A DNA stretch of 50,162 nucleotides from Sergeia podlipaevii (Eukaryota; Euglenozoa; Kinetoplastea; Trypanosomatida; Trypanosomatidae). Position 1 is the stretch's first letter, and each line of letters begins with the position of its first letter. The translations under genes and the position numbers were made by a program. The notes beneath the pieces were generated by a model. That model saw only the letters and a list, made by a program, of their open reading frames with translations. It had not been told where the DNA came from and made no database searches. The DNA is taken from assembly GCA_030849805.1 (NCBI GenBank), contig JASANZ010002127.1:1-50162 (forward strand), given 5' to 3'. This document shows, in pieces, positions 16,457 through 25,800 of this stretch.

Positions 16457-19183
16457 ATGCAGAGGCCAACTTTCTCGCCGTTTGAGGCCGTTTATGGTCA
16501 CGACAAGACACAAGTCAAGCGTCTTACGGTCGCAGAGTACCGGCGCGAAATCCAAGAAGAGGAGGAAGACGTACGGGGCATTGCCGCCCATGCAGCGCCA
16601 TCAAATGGTAGCCTTGGCGGTGACGTTCCGCAGTACCAGCTGCGTCGTGCCGCCCTCAGCTCACGTGCTCCTGACGTGGTGTTCTCCTCCAAGTACCCCA
16701 TGTACGACCGACTGGGCCGTGAGCTCTGCATTCTATATCAAATTCAAGACATGAGCGTAGAGCATGAGCTGGGGAGAGTGAAGAGGGGAGGGCCTGAGGC
16801 CAGCAGACGATCCGGAGTGCGTCTGAGCGCTGAACTGCAGCTTGACACCACCACTGCAACGGCGCGGAGCACCACGTGGCAAGAACAGAAAGAAGATGGA
16901 TGCTCGGCTGATCCAAGAGTCAATAGTCGTAGCCACTCACGGCACCCTCATTCAGCAGGAGATGCCATGTCTTACGAAGAAGATGTGTGCGTATCGGAAA
17001 TGACGCAGAGCCGCTACTCGTCAGTCGCCTCTACCTACGCGCCGTCTTACCAACCAACCTCAGGCAGACCATCGGATTTTTCAATCTACCGAGACAGTCA
17101 CCGCCGCCCTACTGGTCATCATGGCAGTTGCAGTGTGCCGATGATGGTGGAGCGGGAGGAGGCGCCAGAATGCTGCGCTGAGGCATGTGATGAACTGGCC
17201 ACAAAGCAGCAAACCGTTCAGTGCACGAGAGCTAAGTCCTTCCCTATGACGGTAGACAAGGAGAATGCATTTGTTAGTGGTAACGCCAGTAAGGTGGTGC
17301 TGGCACGCCCGCTCTACAAACGAGGCCACGAGGACGGAGAGGCACGCGGCGGTGACGCACTACGCCGCCGTCGTCTGACGGGAAGTGCGCCGCGCCTTAG
17401 TCGCGTGCACTTTGCCGACGAAGATGAGGATGAGACCCAGCAGCACCCCATCCTTCACAAGCCCCAGTCGCTTCAGCCACTGGAGACTCAGAATACTCTT
17501 CACAACACCAGCAACGTTTCTGTTGAGAACGTCAGCAACCTCCCGCCTAGTGCCAGTGATCCCAATCCTTGTCTCCACAGCAGTCCCGCTTTTCCAGCAG
17601 CCGCTCCTGATGCCTATCGGCTATCCGTGACAGCTTCCGACGTGGCACGTTACACCGTCGTGCGTGAGTCCTTGGCGGTCCGGGCAACAAAGCAGCTGTT
17701 CCGTGCCGGCACCACTACCTTGCTGGGGCGCGGCACCGCTTTGCTGCCCTATAGCAACTCAATTCCTAGCTCAGCCTACGGCACTCAGGCACAGACCATC
17801 GTCGCCACAAAGGTGGCAGAGTTGGTGGAAGAGAACGTGCGCGCGGCTGCTGCAACGGTGATGGACAGCAGCGGCAGCAGCAACAGCGAGGAGGCGGTCA
17901 TGAGCGCAGAGGCTACGCCGGAGGTGCAGTGTGGTGACGTGCTGAAACTCGGGGAGAAATACTATCATGTCGTGCGCTTCTACGTTGTGTCGGGGGTATA
18001 TGAAGTGGTGGAGGTGGAGCCACCGACTCAGCCGCGTGAACCCCCTCGCAATGTAGAAATAAGCATGCGCAGTGTAAGTGGTTGCACTAGCATGCCAGCG
18101 CTCCGGGCTGAAGAGGTCGAAGAGGCGCAGCCTGTGAAGGCAGAGGTGGATAATGAAGATCCTGACTCTCCACGTGCGGTGGATTGCAAGAGGGGCACTG
18201 ATGCATTTGCGGAGGGTCAGCCGGTGAACACAAAGGAACAAGAGACAACAGCATCAGCAGCAGAGGGTCCAGGGCTCAGGGCATGTGAAACAGAGGGGCC
18301 TTCACGACTCCCACTTGGCAAGCCACCCACCCCTCCTCCCGCGCCAGCACTCGTACATCACCATGAAACTCAGGACACAACGGTGAGAGCGGTGGCGGTA
18401 TCGCCGGCGCCAGTGGGTGAGCACGGACAGCAGCAGCAGCTTCTCCTCTACCGCTGGCGCCAGGGCCTTCTTCCAACACGCGGAGACGAGGGCAGACGAG
18501 CAGCCATTGGCCTTGCGCTGTGCGCACCTGACGTGCGGGTGTCGTCTTTTCCTTTCAGCGATGGTGGAGGCATCACTCTTCTCACTATCCCCCCGCGCTA
18601 CCGAGCTGTTCCTCTTAGTGGCCTTCCGCTTGGCACTCGCGTCTTCTGCGCGGCGCTGAAGCACGTAATGAAGGCGCTTTCTTCAATGGTGGCGCGCCGC
18701 ACAGTGCACGGAAACATGTCCACGTTCGGTGAGTTTTTCATCGCACTTCCCACTGAGGCCGCAGGCCAGGGAGGAGAGAAGGGGGAGGGGAAGGAAGCCG
18801 CCACCACCACCGCAAGCGCTGCGGACACACCCATCATGATACCAGTGCACTGGGAGAGAATGGTAGACTTCAGCATGTTTGCAGATCGCAATGCCGGCCG
18901 TACTATTCCACTTGACACCACGGACGGCACCGAGAAGCCGCTCATCACGCAGGGCACTGATCTCCTCGTCATTCTCCAGGACTTTCTTGAGCACAAACTG
19001 TCCGCGAAGCTTACGGCAGAGCAGTACATCGTACTGCAGAGACTCATCGTGATGGCGACGGAACCAACTCAAGTGGCGAATTTTCTTATCCAGATGAGTG
19101 CCTTGATGAGTGCGCTGCCTAGTGATATGCCAGCTCTCGCGGAAGCTTTTGAGGCTGCCCTTGCGTTCTACGCACAGTCATGA
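16457..19183 (+). CDS. KKT14: Candidate KKT14: divergent Bub1/BubR1-like kinetochore protein with C-terminal pseudokinase
   Basis: 908 residues. The N-terminal half is mostly disordered. It contains FSIYRD (208-213), an exact match to the ABBA motif [FHY]x[ILV][FHY]x[DE] that binds Cdc20, and a KEN box in DKENAF (268-270). The C-terminal domain looks like a very diverged kinase. LKLGEKYYHVVRFYVVSGVY (about 496-515) resembles a glycine-loop region. RTVHGNMSTFGEFFI aligns with the Bub1 catalytic loop IIHGDIKPDNFIL, with H751-G752-N753 replacing HGD. MVDFSMFADRN (D804) aligns with the Bub1 LIDLGQSIDM segment. A long disordered insertion separates N- and C-lobe parts. KKT14 is known as the kinetoplastid Bub1/BubR1-related pseudokinase with a putative ABBA motif that partners KKT15, a Bub3-like WD40 protein. 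The role expected is spindle-checkpoint or kinetochore signalling. The assignment is by motif and layout, not by sequence search. Confidence 0.6.
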   Translation: MQRPTFSPFEAVYGHDKTQVKRLTVAEYRREIQEEEEDVRGIAAHAAPSNGSLGGDVPQYQLRRAALSSRAPDVVFSSKYPMYDRLGRELCILYQIQDMSVEHELGRVKRGGPEASRRSGVRLSAELQLDTTTATARSTTWQEQKEDGCSADPRVNSRSHSRHPHSAGDAMSYEEDVCVSEMTQSRYSSVASTYAPSYQPTSGRPSDFSIYRDSHRRPTGHHGSCSVPMMVEREEAPECCAEACDELATKQQTVQCTRAKSFPMTVDKENAFVSGNASKVVLARPLYKRGHEDGEARGGDALRRRRLTGSAPRLSRVHFADEDEDETQQHPILHKPQSLQPLETQNTLHNTSNVSVENVSNLPPSASDPNPCLHSSPAFPAAAPDAYRLSVTASDVARYTVVRESLAVRATKQLFRAGTTTLLGRGTALLPYSNSIPSSAYGTQAQTIVATKVAELVEENVRAAAATVMDSSGSSNSEEAVMSAEATPEVQCGDVLKLGEKYYHVVRFYVVSGVYEVVEVEPPTQPREPPRNVEISMRSVSGCTSMPALRAEEVEEAQPVKAEVDNEDPDSPRAVDCKRGTDAFAEGQPVNTKEQETTASAAEGPGLRACETEGPSRLPLGKPPTPPPAPALVHHHETQDTTVRAVAVSPAPVGEHGQQQQLLLYRWRQGLLPTRGDEGRRAAIGLALCAPDVRVSSFPFSDGGGITLLTIPPRYRAVPLSGLPLGTRVFCAALKHVMKALSSMVARRTVHGNMSTFGEFFIALPTEAAGQGGEKGEGKEAATTTASAADTPIMIPVHWERMVDFSMFADRNAGRTIPLDTTDGTEKPLITQGTDLLVILQDFLEHKLSAKLTAEQYIVLQRLIVMATEPTQVANFLIQMSALMSALPSDMPALAEAFEAALAFYAQS

Positions 19184-19881
19184 GGCGTCTTTCAAATCTT
19201 TTTTGGGGGGAGTGTTTTTTTTTGTTGTTGTTGTTGTTGTTAGAGGCGTTTCTTTTTTTATTTATCCATTTTCAATAGATGCAACATTAACTTGCTTGTG
19301 TAAGAATACATCATATACTCTTGTTGTTGTTTTTAGATCGCCCTCTTGAGGGAAAATTTTAGGTGACGATGCACCAACTATTTTTTTCAGTCTATTTATG
19401 CTATTTCTTGTACTTTACCATTAGACAGCAGACACCAGGAGAAGAAAATATATATATATATATATATATATTTAGAATAAGAGAAGCGACAATTACGTAT
19501 AACTGATTTCTTTGCAATTCCCAGTAGTGCTTGGAGGATAACTGTCTCTTCTGCTTGCATATTTGTATGAGCTCAACCATTCTTTCCTTTCTCCCACTAT
19601 CTCTCTCCCTTGTCACAGGAAAAAGAAGCTGCTTGATTGGTCTGAGGGACTAACTATAGCGCGTGTTTGCTGTTTTATTCACGTCCTGTCTGCTTTCTTT
19701 CTTTTCTACCCTCTAGGCTTTCCTTGAGAGATACCAACCGCAGCAGCGAAAGTGTTTTTTATATAGTGTATATATTCGTGTTGTATTAGTACAACGCAAT
19801 TAGGGGATTTATATATCATATTTTTTGTTGTTGTTATTGTTGCTGTTTTAAGAAAAAAAATCTACAGTACAATACAAGGAG
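19184..19881 (+). other. Intergenic region with (GTT)n and (TA)n repeats
   Basis: T-rich spacer. It has a (TTG)n tract at about 19220-19241, a (TA)n tract at 19449-19471 and a second TTG-rich pyrimidine stretch at 19820-19850. The latter is followed by AG at 19851-19852 and CAG near 19866, either of which could be the acceptor for the ATG at 19882. No RNA gene is recognised. Confidence 0.5.
19449..19471. repeat. (TA)n microsatellite
   Basis: Uninterrupted TA dinucleotides in the spacer before the NDPK-repeat gene. Confidence 0.9.
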
Positions 19882-22800
19882 ATGCACAACACAGCATTTC
19901 TTCTCATCAAGCCGGATGCCTGCACTCCAGAGTTCGTTGAGTATGCAACGAACTTCTTGTGCCAAGCAGGCATTCAGATCGATGAGATTGTGAACCTATC
20001 TGGCGCGGAGGTAGCCCGCAACAACTGGGCGGAGCGCCAGCACCACGTTGTACACCACTACGCTGGAGCTGACTCGGCTGATCTTACCCGTCTTATTCAC
20101 GACCGCGACGATGTCAAATCCCTTTTCTTCTCCATCTACAAGGAGCTTTGGGACACGGTCGTGGCGGAAGGTCGCATCCTCACCGCCAAGGATGCTCTTG
20201 TGGCTCTCGGCAACATTACCCCCAATGAACTATGCGACATTTGGTGGCGCCACAGTGGTTTCCAGCCGCCAGAGAGCCTCGCTCGCATCGCGCACTCCCC
20301 CGTGAAACTGTTCCGTGGCTTCTACGTCAACTACGTGGAGGAGCAAGACCTTTACGTCGTCAACGGCTTCTATCCAGCTCTGCTAGAGGCGATGTATCGT
20401 GAGGACAGTCGTACCTGCCGCATGACGCTCTCGTGGCCAGAGTCTCTCTGTACGTGGCAGCACTTCCTTACCGACATTATGGGCGTCGCGGACCCATCCA
20501 AGGCCGCAGCAGGTAGCTTGAGGTTCGCTATGTATCACCAACACGATGAGTTCAACATCCGCCACGCACCATCGCTCGCTTACAACGGGTTTGACGTGTC
20601 CAGCGGACCACTCGAGGCGCTAGCGCTACGCTGCACGTGGACCAATAGTCGTCTCTCCGAGGATGTCTACGGCCGCTACTTGCTGCAGGAGCAGCTTCCT
20701 TACACCTTCCTGCAGAGGCTCCTCACCAACCCTGTGGTGCACGAGAATGTCCAGTCCGGCGTGGTGACCACCCCCGCGGGGGCAATCTCGTCTGTGTTTG
20801 ACATCCTTGCTAGCAAGCAAAGCTCCGAGGCGGCGCGCCGGTTGTGCGATCTCTACATGCGCCTTCAGCAGTCAGACGGATGTATGGAGCAGAGCCTTGC
20901 CCCGGTTACCACATTTGACATTTACCACTCAGATGGGCCTGTTCGTCTCACTGAAGGATGCGAGGAGGAAGAGAAGAACCAGCGCAACACCGCGGTACTC
21001 TTTGTGAAGCCACATGCCTACAGGCCTGCCGTCTTTGACACCGTCATACGCGTGCTCACGGCACGTATCGACGGCCTCGTTATTGAGAACGTAGTGGATG
21101 TGAGTGCGGAGCAGATTGCGACCAAGTCCATCATTGACCGACACTACGGCACTATTGCACGATACGCGATGGAGCTGGACCCCAGCCAGATGTATGTCCC
21201 TGATATTGAGCAGCGAACGTTCGCGAAGGTGTTTGGGCAGCAATGGACGGAGGCACTGGAGGCTGGTCGCGTGTGGAACGCCAGGACTGCGCTGCAGCTG
21301 CTGGGCGGTCTCTCCCCGGCGGAATTGTATGCCTTGTGGGATGCTGAAGAGCGCCGAGTGCGGCTTACCAGTGGCGCCTATGTGTGCCGTCTTGCCTCGA
21401 AGGATGGATACGTGTACATCATCAACGGTTTCTACCCCCACTGCCGGTCCATGTTCACTGCGGCCGATGCGATGGTGAAGTGCTACGTGGTGTCGTGGCC
21501 GGAGCGCGAGTTGACCTGGAAGGACTTCCGGCAGTCCATTGTCGGCAGCACCAACCCCGCGCAGGCCCCCGCAGACAGTCTGAGAGGCTTGATCTTGGAG
21601 CAGTGGGAGGAGCTTGGTCTCGACCATGCCCCCAACACGACTGAGAACAGCATTCATGCCTCCGCAGGGCCCCTCGAAGCTATGGTGGAACGTCACCTAT
21701 GGCTTGGCACACCGATGGATCAGGACGTTATGGCGGAGAGCTTTCGTCTGCGCGGGCTGTCGTGCGCCATGCTATTCAACTGGGCAGGCAACCCGGAAGT
21801 CATCCTTGGCACCTCCATTGGCCGTCGTCGTGCGTTTGACGCGCTGGAGAACAAACAGACCAGCGAGGTGGTGCGGCTGGCACGTGACGCGGAGCAGCAA
21901 GAACTGTCCGCTGCCCGCGAGTCGCGGTTGAACCGTGCGGTGGTGTTGCTTCACCCTCCTGCGTGCACGGAGAAGGCGATTGCACTCATGCGCACCGTGC
22001 TGGACCGTGCGTCTATCTGTATCACCGAGGAGGGTGACCGGTATGTGCACGCCGCGGCAGATCGTGTGTTGGGCACCACTACCATGAAGGGTGTCGCACG
22101 CCTGGCCAATCTTGGCGGTGAGGAACTCTTTGCTGTCGTCTCGGTGGAGGCCAAGGTGGCGTTTGTCGACCAGTTCAAAGGCGTCTGGGAGATGATGGCA
22201 GAGCGTGTGCATGGTGCGGAGGTCGCGTGCGGTCTGTTCAACCTTTCCCCTGGGGAGCTCATGAAGATGTGGAGCCTCTCCGAGCCTGTGAAGCTGACTC
22301 GCCACTGCCACGCGGCATATGTGAAAGAGCTTGGCGCGTACATTATCAATGGTTTCTATCCCTATCTCAGGGAGCAGTACACCACCCCTGGCAACCGCGT
22401 TCACTACATGGCGGTGGAGTGGCGCGAATCAGAGTGGACCTGGGAGGACTTCAGCGCCATCGTCGTGGGCAGCGAAGACATCAGCAAGGCCGCCGCTGGC
22501 AGTCTGCAGCGCACTATTTGCGAGGAGTGGAAGACACTCGGCTTGTCTGAGCGACCCAACTTCCGCGCGCAGTGCAGCGTGACTGCCTCTACTGGCCCTC
22601 TCGAGGCTATTGCTGACCGTGTCCTGTGGCTCTCCACGAACCCTGCGCTCGAGTCCGAGCAGCGCCTCTACAGTGATCCGCTCACTCAGCGCCTTCTTGC
22701 GGAGGGCATCCCCCTCGCAACGGTGGCGCACTACTCGGCAGGGTATAAGGCGTTTCAGCTGCCCGTCACTGTGCAGCAGGAGCGCAACTTGCTGGCTGAG

Positions 22801-25800
22801 GTGTCGCTGAGGCAGCAAACCAGCGAGTGCGTTCGCAGGCTCCAGGCCGTCGCACAGCACGCCCGGAGGACAGCGGCACTCAACTACGCCTTCGTGTGGG
22901 TGCAGCCGGCCTTTGCCACGGAAGGTCTGCGTGACAATCTTCCCGAGCTCTTCTCCGAGCATCACGTGCAGGTGCGCAGCCACGGCGAGATTTCTATCGA
23001 AGACGCAATAGCGCGTGGGCTGCTGAACTCTCAGCACACCGCACTGTACCGCAACGCGTGCACACGCACCGCTGCGCAGGTGACCATTTCCGAGGCGCAG
23101 AAGGAGCTCTTCGCGGAAACGTTCCGCATGGAGTGGCAGACGGCGGTGCAGCTGTCGATTGTAGTCAACGCAACGGAGGCGGTAAAGAGATTTGGTGAGA
23201 CGCGCATGATTCAGTGGTGGGAGGCGACACCGCGCAAGGTGTGCCTCTCTCCGTCGCTCTACGTTGCATACATGGAGTCAGAGGGTGTCTACGTGATCAA
23301 CGGCTTCTTCCCCTACATGCGCTCGCGCCTGCACACGGGCGGAAAGGTGTTCTGGTTTAATGTGGCGTGGGAGGCGGATCGTATGGACTGGGACAGCTTC
23401 CTTGGTCACGTGATTGGCTCTGAAGACCCCACTCAAGCTGTTGAGGGCTCCATCCGCCATCATCTTGTTGTGTCGTGGCGCAAGTACGGGTTCTCTGGGG
23501 CACCGGACAGCATCGAGTGTGGCCTGCGCGTCTCTGGCTCTCCCATGGAAGCCCTCGCTGAGCGCTGCAAGTGGTGGAACATCGCTCCAGAGGAGGACGT
23601 GCTGGGTCGCTTGCTTATCCAAGGTGGCGTGAATGTTGACTTCCTCTACGACACGATGCGCAATCCGGCGGTGCACATTGCTGGGCAGCCCGTGTCGAGT
23701 ATCACCGAGCTCTTTAGTCTGCTGCCGAGCAGCACAGCAGAACTCCTGAGCACGCTGGTGCGCTGGCAGGGCAGCTACACTCTCTCCCTGCTGCCAGATG
23801 ACACCATCATCACCAACCCCGTTGCTTCTTTGCTGCAATCGCAAACACAAGAGGAGAGACTCACGGAAATTCTTTCTCGCGCGGTGCGGACGGCGACAGA
23901 GTACCCTTTCACTTATGATGTCACTGTTGTGAGTCACAACGACTCATCCGCAGTCGCGGACGGTGACAGCAGCGAGAAGGGAGAAGGCCAGAGGGAGTTC
24001 GCGGTCCTCGCCGTTCACCCCGCCTACACGGCGGATGGGTCTATACCCTCTGCCCCACTTTTTGGCTTGTTGCGCGACCACCTCACCGCGCATGGAGTCA
24101 CCATCGTCTCGCAGGCATCGCTGCGCGGTGCGGTGGCGGAGGAGCGCGGCGTGTTCGAGACCCACTTTGAGCGCCTGACGAGGTACTCCATGCGTCGCAG
24201 CAGCGCGCAGACATTCACCGTTGGTGAAGACAAGGGCGAGGCACTGCGGACACGCTTTGAGGAGGTCTTTGGAGACGCCTTTGACCCTACCCGTGTGCTC
24301 GGCGCACTTGATGTCGCGACGGACTTCAATTTGCCCGCAAAGAAGGTGAACGCCGCGTGGGAGGCATGCACTGCGGTGGAGCGACTGGCGCCGGACCTGT
24401 TTGTGGGCAAGGTCCCCACTGAGGATCTGTACATCATCAACGGCTTTGCGCTGCACTTCCGTGAGCAGTACAACGTGCCGTCGCAGTCAAAGACCTTCTT
24501 TGTGGTGTCCTGGGATAGCAACAAGATGGACTACAGCACGTTCCTCTCCAAGGTGATCGGCGATAGCTACGTCCGCGAGGCAGAACCCAACAGCTTCCAC
24601 GGCATTTTGAGCCGTAAGTGGGTCTCCTTGGGTCTCAAAACCGCGCCTCACCCATACATGGGAGTTGTGAGTGCCTCTGAGAGCGCGTTGGCTGCGATGC
24701 GGCACCGCGATGTGTGGCTAGCCGTTGGTCTCCTCAACGATCCACTTGGTCGCAGAGCCCTGGCAGACTATAATGTGTCCCCGTACATTCTGCGAGCCGC
24801 GCTGAACAACCCGTGTCACATGGAGAGCAAGGCAGGTGAGGAGAGCAGCAACGAGAAGAACCACATCTGCTTGCTCGACTCCATGAGTGGTCTCGCGGCA
24901 GAGCCTACCCTGGCGAAGTTGAAGGAGTTGGAGGACAACTACAGACAGCAGCCCGCCCGCAACACTGCGTTCCTTCTCATTAAGCCCCACGCGCTATGCC
25001 GCCGCTTTGCCCACAGGCTGGAGCACCTCCTAGGCAAGCACAAGGTCCGCATCGAGGAAGAAGGCGATATTACTGGTGTCGCTGTACACGCGCGCGGCTT
25101 GCTGAGGTACTTGTACCCTGCTGCCGCCGGGTATGCCGTCCGCGACCCCGCCACCGTGCAGCTGACTCGTGAGGAGGAAAAGAGCGTCGACAAGGCCTTC
25201 TCTGCGACGTGGGTGGAGCTGACACTAGGGAACATGCTCATCAACGCATACAAGGCGCTTGAAGTGCTGGGCAATATCACACCACAGCAGCTGTACAAGT
25301 CATGGAAGGTGGCTCGGAGGCGCGTGATGGTGCGGCCCGACTTAGAGATTACCGAGCTGGAGGACTACGGACTGTTCGTCATCAACGGTTACTTCCCAGC
25401 ACTGAAGCAGAGCTTTGAGTCCCCGCGCACACTGCATCACTGGTATGTCATCTCTTGGCCTGAGGAGGAAGGCAAGTCGTGGGTGCAGTTCCTGGACGAC
25501 GTGATCGGCAATAAGGACCCACAACTGGCGGCACGTGGCAGTCTGCGCGGGCACCTATTCCGCCGCTGGCGGGAGTACGGCATGCATAGCATCCCAGACT
25601 GGGTGCACAACGGCGTGCACGTGAGCGATGGCCCGTTGCAGGGCATGACGGAGCGGCTGCACTTCCTGCGCCGCGATGTCATTGAGGACTCTCTTGGTGA
25701 GCTGCTGCTTCGGAAGGAAATTCATCCTGGGCTGCTGAACGCATGGATGGCAAATCCCGATGTGTGCTCGCGTGGCGTGACGGCCGGCGTGTTTGAGCAT

